From Bradyrhizobiaceae bacterium PARB1 (GTDB taxonomy: Bacteria > Pseudomonadota > Alphaproteobacteria > Rhizobiales > Xanthobacteraceae), in the NCBI GenBank assembly GCA_002256345.1, contig NKIY01000002.1, positions 248,001-312,000 of the forward strand: a stretch of DNA of 64,000 bases, written 5' to 3'. A program made the position numbers and the translations under genes. Each line of letters opens with the position of its first letter. Position 1 is the first letter of the stretch. Positions 36,965 through 45,145 of this stretch are shown here, in pieces. The notes beneath the pieces were generated by a model that was not told the origin of the DNA, searched no databases, and was given only the letters and a program-made list of their open reading frames with translations.

Positions 36965-37948
36965 ATGCGCCTCGCGCCTCTCTCCTTCCGTCTCGCAGTG
37001 GCTGCTCTTGCCATGGCGTCTCTCTCGTATGTCACTCCGGCGAGCTCTGCCGATGCAAGCCACAATCTGCTCAAGGGCATCAAGCTCGATAGCCGCGGTC
37101 CCGTCGATGTGTTCCGGATCGATCCGGCATCCCGGCGCCTGTTTGTCGCCCGGTCTGGCGGGATCGAGGTGATCGACATCGACGCTGGCAAGAAGGTCGG
37201 CCAGCTCGATCTCAAGGGCACCGTCTCAGCGATCACGTTGTCAGCTGATCTCGGCCGCGGCTATGCGAGCCAAGCTGGCGAGAATGCTGTCACGACGTTT
37301 GATCCCGCCTCGCTCAAGATCATCAGTACCGAGAAGCTGTCCGGTGAGCCGGGCAGCATGGTGTTCGATCCCGACACCAAGCAGGTCTATGTGTCTGGTA
37401 TGAAAGACGGCCAGCTCACCGCTATCAACGGCGTCACCGGAAAGACCGCAGGAATGGTCGCCCTCGGTGGAAATCTGAAGCAGGCAGTGGTCGATACGCG
37501 TGGTGGCCTGTTCGTCGCAGATGCTGCGAACAATGTCATACACGTGGTCGATACCAAGGCGATGAAGTCGCTCGGCAAGATCCCGACCTGGCCAGCCGAG
37601 AAGCCTGCCGGCCTTGTGCTCGACAATGCCGAACGACGTATCTATGTCGCCGCCGAGAACAACCGCATGGTGATCATCGATCCCGATGCCGGTCAGATGA
37701 TCGGCCAAGTGGAAACTAAGGCGAAGGGAAGTACCGGCATCACGATCCAATATGCGCCGGCGCGGCTTGCCTGGCTGGTGATGCCGGCGGCGGACGGCAA
37801 TGTCAGCATCATCAAGAATGCGAAGCTCACCGCAACGCTGGATGCGACCATTGCTGCCAATGTGAAATCGACATCGGTGGATTTCGATCCGAAGGACAAG
37901 CGCTTCTATCTGGGCGGTGACTCCGAATTACTGGTGATCGGCAAGTGA
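36965..37948 (+). CDS. Secreted YncE-like beta-propeller protein, second
   Basis: A 327-residue protein with a signal peptide (cleaved near the SSADAS segment, residue about 30) and repeated propeller strands: VFRIDPASRRLFVARSGGIE, VFDPDTKQVYVSGMKDGQL, VLDNAERRIYVAAENNRMV, VDFDPKDKRFYLGGDSE. It is a different subtype from the propeller at 33058. It lies downstream of the TonB receptor on the same strand, so it may be co-transcribed and may handle the same ligand in the periplasm. Confidence 0.8.
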   Translation: MRLAPLSFRLAVAALAMASLSYVTPASSADASHNLLKGIKLDSRGPVDVFRIDPASRRLFVARSGGIEVIDIDAGKKVGQLDLKGTVSAITLSADLGRGYASQAGENAVTTFDPASLKIISTEKLSGEPGSMVFDPDTKQVYVSGMKDGQLTAINGVTGKTAGMVALGGNLKQAVVDTRGGLFVADAANNVIHVVDTKAMKSLGKIPTWPAEKPAGLVLDNAERRIYVAAENNRMVIIDPDAGQMIGQVETKAKGSTGITIQYAPARLAWLVMPAADGNVSIIKNAKLTATLDATIAANVKSTSVDFDPKDKRFYLGGDSELLVIGK

Positions 37949-38037
37949 CGCCGAACCAGCGACATCTCCGAAACTCGATCTGATTTTGCTCGGGCGGTCG
38001 GTTGCACTGCTCTCAAGTAACCCAAAGGACGACGACT

Positions 38038-39555
38038 ATGCGCAAGACATTCACGCGGGCAGCGGCTCTTGGAGCGGCTCTCCTTGGCACAACGGCCATC
38101 GCCTCTGCGGCGCCGGTCAGTTCCGACGCGCTCAAGGGCAAGAAGGTGCTCTTTGTGGTCGGTGAAACCAAGAAGGGGGGCGAGAACGACGATCCCCTGA
38201 TCAAGAGCTATCTGGAATTGAAGGGCGCCGAGGTCACTTTCGTCAAGGCCGATGCCGATGCGTCGGCGGCCAATGGCAAGGACCTGGTGTTGATCTCCTC
38301 CACGGTCAATGCCCGCGAACTGCGCAGCAAATATCGCGACGTGCCGGTCCCGGTGGCGACCTGGAATGCCTATACATTCGCCGATATGGACATGACCGGA
38401 CGCATGCTTCATCGCGATTTCTCGGTAGTTCGCGAGAAGCCGTTTCATAACGAAAATCATGCCGACTACTATGCGCATGCGACCAGCAGCACGAACGAGA
38501 TCCTGACGGCGGCCAAGCTGCCGCATGGCATGTTCAGCACCATCCTGTTCAGCGCTGGCGAAACCAATCCGAGCTGGGGCAAGCCCGCGCTCTCCGCCGA
38601 TGTGGCGGTGACATTCGCTGACGATCGCAACCAGGCGGCCGTGTTCGGCTATGAGAAGGGCGCGTTGATGGCCGCCGAGAACGCCGCGCCGGCGCGTCGC
38701 GTTGGCCTGTTCCTTGGCGACAATACCTTCTCCAAACTGTCGGACGCGCAGGGGCCGACGGTGAACGACCCGCAGGAATATGCCTGGTTCTCTGGCCGCC
38801 GCGTTATCGATGCGGCGATCCGCTGGGCCGTCACGCCACCGGAGCAAGCTGTATCCGCCACGCCGGCGCAACAGCTCGACAATCTCAAGAAGGCTGCGGC
38901 TGGCAAGAAAGTGCTGTTCGTCCGCCGCTTCAATCTGCCGTGGCCGGAAAACGAGGCGTCCGATCTGGCGCAGATCGCATTCTACAAATCGCTTGGTTGC
39001 GAGCTGACGGTGGTCGATCAGATGGAGCCCGACAGCCACGCCCAGGGCAAGGACCTGGTGGTGATCTCGGCCAGCACCAACAAATACAAGCTCGGCACCA
39101 AATATTCCGACGCCTCAGTCCCCGTGATCCTGCAAGAAGCCAAAGCGGTTGACGCGTTGCATATGGTCTCGCGCCGCCGCAACACGGATTACGGCGTGAA
39201 CGATCACAAGGAAAGCCTGTATCCGCCGGAGAACTACGTGAATCTCATCCGGCCGACGCATCCGATCGCGGCGGGATTCCCGGCTGGGCAGTTCAAGCTG
39301 TTCAAGACGCCGGGCGTCCTTGCCTGGTCGCGTCCACCTGCTGGCGCGCAGATCGTCGCCTCGATTCCGAACCAACCGGAGCACGCCACGCTGTTCGCCT
39401 ATGAGAAGGGCGCGACCATGGCAAATGACGCGGTCGCTCCGGCACGGCGCGTGCTGTTCCCGATGGACGCGCCGCGCTTCCCGGACCTGACCGAGCAAGG
39501 CCTCACGGTCTATGGCGCGGTCATCAACTGGGCGCTGTCGAAGCCCGGCGTCTGA
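38038..39555 (+). CDS. Secreted protein with two tandem copies of an alpha/beta domain
   Basis: A 505-residue exported protein; the ATG at 38038 follows AAAGGA and a signal peptide ends at SAA (about residue 25). Residues about 34-272 and 293-505 are two copies of one domain: KKVLFVVGETKKGGENDD with KDLVLISSTVNARELRSKY in the first and KKVLFVRRFNLPWPENEASD with KDLVVISASTNKYKLGTKYS in the second; both end in an APARRV segment and a V(I)xWAL/V helix. The fold looks like a ThuA/class-I-amidotransferase-like alpha/beta domain, but no catalytic triad is evident. Function unknown; by position it belongs with the receptor and propellers. Confidence 0.65.
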   Translation: MRKTFTRAAALGAALLGTTAIASAAPVSSDALKGKKVLFVVGETKKGGENDDPLIKSYLELKGAEVTFVKADADASAANGKDLVLISSTVNARELRSKYRDVPVPVATWNAYTFADMDMTGRMLHRDFSVVREKPFHNENHADYYAHATSSTNEILTAAKLPHGMFSTILFSAGETNPSWGKPALSADVAVTFADDRNQAAVFGYEKGALMAAENAAPARRVGLFLGDNTFSKLSDAQGPTVNDPQEYAWFSGRRVIDAAIRWAVTPPEQAVSATPAQQLDNLKKAAAGKKVLFVRRFNLPWPENEASDLAQIAFYKSLGCELTVVDQMEPDSHAQGKDLVVISASTNKYKLGTKYSDASVPVILQEAKAVDALHMVSRRRNTDYGVNDHKESLYPPENYVNLIRPTHPIAAGFPAGQFKLFKTPGVLAWSRPPAGAQIVASIPNQPEHATLFAYEKGATMANDAVAPARRVLFPMDAPRFPDLTEQGLTVYGAVINWALSKPGV

Positions 39556-39619
39556 CCGATGCGCATTCGTTGGCTTCACTTCTCGGTCGACGCGATCCGG
39601 TGTTCCCCACGCCGGTCCA

Positions 39620-39650
39620 GGGAGGCAGATCTTGGTCGGATCTGCCTCCC
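39620..39650. terminator. Strong hairpin after the tandem-domain gene
   Basis: GGGAGGCAGATC (39620-39631) and GATCTGCCTCCC (39639-39650) are perfect 12-base inverted arms around TTGGTCG. No T run follows, so it may act as a pause or processing hairpin rather than a full terminator. Confidence 0.55.
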
Positions 39651-39755
39651 GCCCTTCAATCGGTCCAAGCAGGAAGCCGCAGCGGACCGTGAATTGATCT
39701 CACGCGGCGCCGTGACCCTGCGCCAATTCTACCAACATCTTTCACGAGGAACGTC

Positions 39756-40286
39756 ATGAAGATCGCTACTGCTATTCTCGCCGCCGCCATCGCAATGCCG
39801 GCGCTGACTTCAACCATCGCCTGGAGCGCTTCCGAAGCGGTGGTCAAGGTATGGACGCCGCCGAGCCAAAAGACCCAGGCGCAGGCCTTGGTCGATGGGC
39901 TGATGAAGGACAATCCTGGCCTGCTTAGCGTGACCTTCCATGGCGTGCCGGTCGGCTCCGCCAACGAGGCTTATGCGATGTTCGCTGGCTCGTTCCCCGA
40001 CCGTGTCGGCAAGGCATCCGCCGATGACGACATCATGGTAGCGGCCAAGGGCTTCACCATCATCGATCCGCGCTATGGCAAGAACGATCCGGAGCCGAAA
40101 TTCCTCGTCCTGGTGCCGCTGCGTGATGCGAAGTCGAAGAATGTCGGCTGCATCGTGTTTGCCTTCAAGAATCCCAAGGACAGTGGCAAGACTGAAGCGC
40201 AGTTCCTGGCATCGGCCAACACAATGCGCGACGGCATCCAGTCGAAGATCGCCGACCATGCCGCTTTGTTCGCGGCGGCGAAGTAA
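39756..40286 (+). CDS. Small secreted protein of unknown function
   Basis: A 176-residue exported protein with a good GAGGAA site and a signal peptide cleaved near SAWSAS (about residue 25). The mature part is a compact alpha/beta sequence (VDGLMKDNPGLLSVTFHGVP, KFLVLVPLRDAKSKNVGCIV) with one cysteine, and is followed by a clear terminator. It ends the set of exported proteins after the TonB receptor. No family recognised. Confidence 0.7.
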   Translation: MKIATAILAAAIAMPALTSTIAWSASEAVVKVWTPPSQKTQAQALVDGLMKDNPGLLSVTFHGVPVGSANEAYAMFAGSFPDRVGKASADDDIMVAAKGFTIIDPRYGKNDPEPKFLVLVPLRDAKSKNVGCIVFAFKNPKDSGKTEAQFLASANTMRDGIQSKIADHAALFAAAK

Positions 40287-40303
40287 AGCGATTTGAGACA
40301 GCC

Positions 40304-40340
40304 AAGCCGGCGAAGACCATGTGGCCTTCGCCGGCTTTTT
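40304..40340 (+). terminator. Intrinsic terminator
   Basis: AAGCCGGCGAAG and CTTCGCCGGCTT form a perfect 12-base stem with a 10-base loop, ending in a run of five T. It closes the rightward exported-protein genes, 17 bases after the last stop and just before the convergent kinase gene ends. Confidence 0.9.
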
Positions 40341-40343
40341 GCG

Positions 40344-41798
40344 TCAGGCGTTTACCGCAGGCGCTATGGTATCTGAGCCCGAACGCGTGCGGTCCGGAGA
40401 TGCGATCGCCAGCGTAATTTCGACCCGAAGGCCCTGTCCGCCAGGACGCGACAGCAACGAGACGGTGCCATTGGCGCGTGCAATAAAGGCGCGCACGATT
40501 GCAAGCCCGAGGCCGCTGCCGCTGGGATCGCCCGCGCGTTCGATCCGGTGGAAGCGTTCAAATGCCAATTCGCGCTGGCCTTCCGGAATACCCGGTCCAT
40601 CATCCTCAACGTAAAGCTTCGCTGTTTTGCTCCCGGTCGCGGCAGCTTCGATCTGTACGCCGACATGAACATGACCGCCGGATCGATTATAGCGAACGGC
40701 ATTGTCCAGTAGGTTGCGCAGCGCCTGATCAAGCAGAAAGGGTTCCGCTGCGACGATAATTGGTGATTCCGGCGCGTCGAAAGACAGCTCGATGTTTTGA
40801 CGCCGGGCGATCACCGCGAAGTCGAGCGCGACATCGCGGGCGATGTCCCTGAGATTGAATTCGGCCGTCAGTGTGCGCGATGATGACTCGTCTTCGATCG
40901 AAGCCAAAGCGAGCAATTGCGATATGAGCCGGTCGAGCCGCTTGACGGCGGTATCGATATCGGCGCGAGACGATCGCCATGACGAACCGCCGGGCTGATG
41001 GCGATCGAGCAGGTCGAGATGTGTTTTCAGTATCGCGACCGGGGTCCGGAGTTGATGCGATGCATCCGCCGTGAACTGACGCAACACCTGCATGGAGCGG
41101 TTGAGTTGTGCGAGGAGGTCGTTCCAGGCGCTCACCAGCGGCAGTGCTTCCGACGGCACACCGGCGAGCGGGAAGGGCGCAATCGGTTTGTGCGCGGCAC
41201 CGCGACGAATCTCGATTTCAGTCCGGAGCTTGTCTAGCGGATTGAGCCCGATCCGCACTGCGAGCCAGACCAGGAGGCTACCGATGCTCGCAAGCGCAAC
41301 GCCGAGTGCGGTCAGTGCCGTCAACATGCGGCTGGCGAGACGGTTACGTCCATTTGTCGTTTCTGCGACCTGAACCAGCGCCATATGTTGCGTGACATAG
41401 ATCGGCTTAAGCATCATACCGATGCGCACCGGCTGGCCACGATAAACCGTATCGCGATAGACGAGTGTGTTGGGGTGGGGGAGTTGCTTGGGTTGCGGCA
41501 GATCTTCGTAACCGGTGATGAAGAGATTTTCCGCCGTAACGCTATAGAAGATGCTGTCGCGCTCGGAATTCGAAAGCATGCCAAAGGCTGCCGCAGGAAT
41601 ACTCACCGTGATCTGACCATCGAGTATGGTCAACCGCTCGGCGATCGAGAGAACGGAACCGCCAAGGGTGCGATCGAAGGTGTTCGTCACGAATGTATCG
41701 ACGAACCAGGAGCCGCCTACGCCCAAGGCTCCTGCAACAGCCGCCATCGGGATCAGCAGGAAGGTTGCGACACGTACGCGGAGCGAGCGATTGATCAA
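40344..41798 (-). CDS. Sensor histidine kinase (TctE-like)
   Basis: A 484-residue kinase. The periplasmic domain between membrane segments (about 10-30 and 160-182) resembles the TctE-type sensor (VDTFVTNTFDRTLGGSVLSI). The phospho-accepting histidine is H248 in FTADASHQLRTPVAILK; N box NLLDNAVRYNR and G boxes EDDGPGIPEG and GSGLGLAIV follow. It overlaps the response-regulator gene by 4 bases. The pair is divergent from an iron-type ABC importer and probably controls it, as TctDE pairs control uptake of citrate-like compounds. Confidence 0.88.
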   Translation of the reverse strand: MINRSLRVRVATFLLIPMAAVAGALGVGGSWFVDTFVTNTFDRTLGGSVLSIAERLTILDGQITVSIPAAAFGMLSNSERDSIFYSVTAENLFITGYEDLPQPKQLPHPNTLVYRDTVYRGQPVRIGMMLKPIYVTQHMALVQVAETTNGRNRLASRMLTALTALGVALASIGSLLVWLAVRIGLNPLDKLRTEIEIRRGAAHKPIAPFPLAGVPSEALPLVSAWNDLLAQLNRSMQVLRQFTADASHQLRTPVAILKTHLDLLDRHQPGGSSWRSSRADIDTAVKRLDRLISQLLALASIEDESSSRTLTAEFNLRDIARDVALDFAVIARRQNIELSFDAPESPIIVAAEPFLLDQALRNLLDNAVRYNRSGGHVHVGVQIEAAATGSKTAKLYVEDDGPGIPEGQRELAFERFHRIERAGDPSGSGLGLAIVRAFIARANGTVSLLSRPGGQGLRVEITLAIASPDRTRSGSDTIAPAVNA

Positions 41799-42478
41799 TG
41801 GCCGGACTCGCTGGCCACTGGCTCCATCAAATAACCGAGGCCGCGCATGGTTACGATGCGAGGACCGGACGGTCCAAAGTGGCGTCGCAGGCGGCCGATA
41901 TAGACTTCGACTGCATTCGGCGACGTGTCGTCATCGAAGCCGAATACTTCAGCGATCAGGCGCTCTTTAGAGACGACCTTGCCAGCACGTGTGATCAGCG
42001 ACTCCAAAATCGCGAGTTCTCGCTTGCGGAGCGGCAATACCTCTCCGCGCAATGTAGCGATTTTGGAAGACCGATCATATTGAAGGTCGGCGCAGGAAAC
42101 GATCGGGTCTGGTTGACCGCTGCCGCGCCGCACAAGCGCACGCACACGAGCTTCCAGTTCGGCAGGGTCGAAAGGCTTGATGAGATAGTCGTCAGCCCCG
42201 AGGTCGAGGCCGCGCACGCGGTCGGCGATGCTCGACCGGGCGGTTAGAATCAAGACCGGGGTGACGTCGCCGGCGCGGCGGATTTCGCGCAGGACATCGA
42301 ATCCGGACCGGTCGGGAAGGCCGAGATCGAGAACGATGAGGGCAAATTGCTCTTGCTTCAGCAGGAGAACGACGTCGGCGCCGCCTGTTTCGTGATCGAC
42401 CGCATAACCGCTCAGGCGCAGTGATGACACGATCCCTCTCGCCAGTGCCGCATCGTCTTCAACCAGCAGAACCCGCAT
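41795..42478 (-). CDS. OmpR-family response regulator (TctD-like)
   Basis: A 227-residue regulator with acidic pocket EDD at 7-9, phospho-accepting D51 in VLDLGLPDRSGFD, the KPFD lysine, and a C-terminal winged helix (LRKRELAILESLITRAGKVV, then NAVEVYIGRLRRHF). It is divergent from the first substrate-binding protein gene across 255 bases, which must hold its target site. Confidence 0.9.
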   Translation of the reverse strand: MRVLLVEDDAALARGIVSSLRLSGYAVDHETGGADVVLLLKQEQFALIVLDLGLPDRSGFDVLREIRRAGDVTPVLILTARSSIADRVRGLDLGADDYLIKPFDPAELEARVRALVRRGSGQPDPIVSCADLQYDRSSKIATLRGEVLPLRKRELAILESLITRAGKVVSKERLIAEVFGFDDDTSPNAVEVYIGRLRRHFGPSGPRIVTMRGLGYLMEPVASESGH

Positions 42479-42733
42479 TGTGCTGCTTCCTCTCCAATTC
42501 TGCCCGCCGCGTCTTTTGCTGCGCGATGGTTCGTCGTATTTAGGATAGTCCTTGAAAATTAGCCCAGTATTTCACATCGACAGAGGGCGCAATAGAGTGT
42601 GCCATGGGATCTGATGCAGGAGAATCCTCCTGAATCCGGCAACCAGCGTGTTAATATATGCATTGAATCGCTGCAGCAGGGCTGATCGGCGGGATCGGCA
42701 AAGGCGACGAAGTGCGCCTGCGGGAGGAAGCAG

Positions 42734-43828
42734 ATGAAACGGTACTTGCCTTTGGTGGTTGGCGCATGGTTCGTCGGGATTTCGGCCACAGGCTGGGCTC
42801 AGACAACGGTGCCCGCGGGCTACCCGAGCAGCTATTCCGAAATCGTAGCTGTGGCTGAGCGGGAAGGGGCGTTGTCCATCTACTCGACGCTCGATCTGTC
42901 GGAGGTGTCGGATCTGCTCGAGAGCTTCAAGGCGCTCTATCCGCAGATCAAGATCGAATATGTCGATGAGAATTCCACGGTTCTCTACGATCGCGTTATC
43001 CGCGAGACCGCTGCAGGACACACGGCGGACCTGATCTGGTCGTCGGCGATGGACCTGCAGATCAAGCTGGTCAATGACGGCTATGCGATGACTTATTCGT
43101 CGCCGGAGAAGGACAATTTGCTCGAATGGGCCAGGTGGAAGGATCAGGCCTACGGAACGACGGCGGAGCCGATCGTCTTTGCCTATAACACCCGGCTGAT
43201 CCGACCGGACGAGGTCCCGCGCAGTCACGCAGCGTTCGCCAAGCTGATCTCGGAGCGACAGGACCTGAAGGGCAAAGTCGCGTCATATGATCACAGGCAC
43301 TCGGGTGTTGGTTTTCTCTATGCAACCCAGGATGTCCAGGTCAGCATTCCCGTGACCTGGGATACTGTAAAAGCGATGGGGCAAGCCGAAGCCAAGTTCT
43401 ATACGTCCACGCGCAGGATGCTGGATCGCGTGAAGTCGGGCGAGCACGCCATCGCGTATAATGCGATCGGGTCCTACGTCATCAGGCGATTTCGGGATGA
43501 TCAGAGCGTTGGCTTCGTTATGCCTTCGGATTACACGCTGGTGATGTCGCGCATCGCGTTCGTATCGGCAAAAGCCAAACATCCGGCTGCCGCGAAGCTG
43601 TTTCTCGATTTCGTCCTCTCCAAAAACGGACAGACCGAGCTTGCCAAGCGGGCCATGGCTTCGGTGCGCAAAGATCTCGAAAAGACCCACGGAATTGCCA
43701 GTCTCCCGGGCGCGAGCGATGTGACGCTCCATCCCATCCGGGTCGGGCCAGAATTGCTGACCTATCTCGATCAACTCAAGCGCCGCCGGTTCCTGCAACT
43801 GTGGCAGCGCGCTTTCGACCCATCATAG
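42734..43828 (+). CDS. Iron-type ABC transporter substrate-binding protein, first
   Basis: A 364-residue periplasmic binding protein with a strong GGGAGGAAG site and a signal peptide cleaved at GWAQ (residue 22/23). The mature sequence matches the Fe(III)/AfuA-type binding proteins (LSIYSTLDLSEVSDLLESFK near the start, DLIWSSAMDLQIKLVNDGYA in the middle). It lacks an obvious double tyrosine iron site, so the ligand could be a metal chelate or an organic anion. It is followed by a paralogue; the two seem to share one permease and ATPase. Confidence 0.82.
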   Translation: MKRYLPLVVGAWFVGISATGWAQTTVPAGYPSSYSEIVAVAEREGALSIYSTLDLSEVSDLLESFKALYPQIKIEYVDENSTVLYDRVIRETAAGHTADLIWSSAMDLQIKLVNDGYAMTYSSPEKDNLLEWARWKDQAYGTTAEPIVFAYNTRLIRPDEVPRSHAAFAKLISERQDLKGKVASYDHRHSGVGFLYATQDVQVSIPVTWDTVKAMGQAEAKFYTSTRRMLDRVKSGEHAIAYNAIGSYVIRRFRDDQSVGFVMPSDYTLVMSRIAFVSAKAKHPAAAKLFLDFVLSKNGQTELAKRAMASVRKDLEKTHGIASLPGASDVTLHPIRVGPELLTYLDQLKRRRFLQLWQRAFDPS

Positions 43829-43844
43829 GAGCGAGGTATTAGGA

Positions 43845-43884
43845 AACAGGGAGTGTGTCAGGCTGACGACAGCTTTTCCCTGTT
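43845..43884. promoter_or_regulatory. Inverted repeat between the two binding-protein genes
   Basis: AACAGGGA (43845-43852) and TCCCTGTT (43877-43884) form an 8-base perfect inverted repeat with a 24-base loop between the two paralogous genes. It may attenuate transcription so that the two binding proteins are made in different amounts. Confidence 0.3.
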
Positions 43885-43940
43885 AGTCGAACATTGAAGC
43901 ACAAGGCATTCAACGCCGCTCGACAGGGGGAACGAACCAG

Positions 43941-45044
43941 ATGAAGTACCGTCCGCACAAGCTTTGTCTTGCTCTGTCCGTGGCTTTTGCGCTCGGCGCA
44001 GCCATTCCGGCCAAGGCCCAGGTCCCTCAGGGCTATCCTGCTGATTATCAGACCATCATCGATGCGGCGAAGAAGGAAGGCAAAGTCGTCGTCTATTCGA
44101 CGACCGACGGCGCAACCGCGGGTCATCTCGTCAAGGATTTCGAGGCGGCTTATGGCATCAAGGTGGAGTTCAACGATCTGAATTCCACGGAGCTCTATAA
44201 CCGGTTCATCGCGGAAGTCGCTGCGGGCCAGGGCACGGGCGACGTCACCTGGTCGTCTGCCGCGGATCTTCAGGTAAAGCTCACCAATGATGGCTATGCC
44301 CGCGGATACAAGTCGCCAGAGGCCGCTCACATTCCGAAATGGGCCAACTACAAGGACATGGCTTACGGCGTGACCTATGAGCCCGTCGCGATCGTCTACA
44401 ACAAGCGCCTTGTCCCGGAAGCAGACGTTCCCAAGACGCATGCCGACCTCCTGGCTTTGCTGCAGGCGAAGTCGGCCGACTACAAGGGTAAGGTCACAGC
44501 CTACGATCCGGAGCGATCCGGTGTCGGCTTCCTGTTTTTCACCCAGGACGATATGGCTTGGAAGAATGCATGGGATCTGTTCCGCGCGTTCGGTAAAAGC
44601 GAGATCAAGCTCTACACCAGCGTCGGTGCGATGATGGAGCGCATTACGTCCGGTGAACATCTCCTCGGCTATGGCGTGTTCGGATCCTACGCGTTGTCGC
44701 GTTCGAAGAAGGATCCTAATCTCGGTGTCGTCCTTCCGACCGATTATTCTCTGATCGCGTCGCGTGTCGCCTTCCTGTCCGACAAGGCCAAGAATCCGAA
44801 TGCCGGCAAGTTGTTCCTGGACTATCTGCTCTCGAAGCGCGGGCAGGGCATCATCGCCAACCAGGCCGAGCTGTATTCGCTTCGTTCGGATGTAGAGGGT
44901 GAAGCAACCGTCGAGAAGGTGAAAGCACAGATTGGCGAGGCCGCGCGCCCGATCGTGATCGATGGTGACCTCGCCAGCAATCTCGACCGCACCAAGCGGC
45001 TTCGCTTCCTCAAGCAGTGGCAGGCTGCTTTGCAGGGCAAGTAA
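43941..45044 (+). CDS. Iron-type ABC transporter substrate-binding protein, second
   Basis: A 367-residue paralogue of the preceding protein, with AGGGGGAA upstream and signal cleavage at AKAQ (about residue 27/28). Alignment by eye gives about half identical positions across the N-terminal half (YSTTDGATAGHLVKDFEAAY, DVTWSSAADLQVKLTNDGYA, VTYEPVAIVYNKRLVPEADV). The permease gene follows after about 100 bases, so this copy is probably the main partner of the transporter. Confidence 0.85.
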   Translation: MKYRPHKLCLALSVAFALGAAIPAKAQVPQGYPADYQTIIDAAKKEGKVVVYSTTDGATAGHLVKDFEAAYGIKVEFNDLNSTELYNRFIAEVAAGQGTGDVTWSSAADLQVKLTNDGYARGYKSPEAAHIPKWANYKDMAYGVTYEPVAIVYNKRLVPEADVPKTHADLLALLQAKSADYKGKVTAYDPERSGVGFLFFTQDDMAWKNAWDLFRAFGKSEIKLYTSVGAMMERITSGEHLLGYGVFGSYALSRSKKDPNLGVVLPTDYSLIASRVAFLSDKAKNPNAGKLFLDYLLSKRGQGIIANQAELYSLRSDVEGEATVEKVKAQIGEAARPIVIDGDLASNLDRTKRLRFLKQWQAALQGK

Positions 45045-45145
45045 CGCACCCATCGTCGTGACCGCGCTTCATAGCGTCGGTCGGTGTATCCATCAAAACA
45101 GCATCCAGTGCTCGCCGGGCGCGGCCTGGGTGCAGGACCCTTCCG

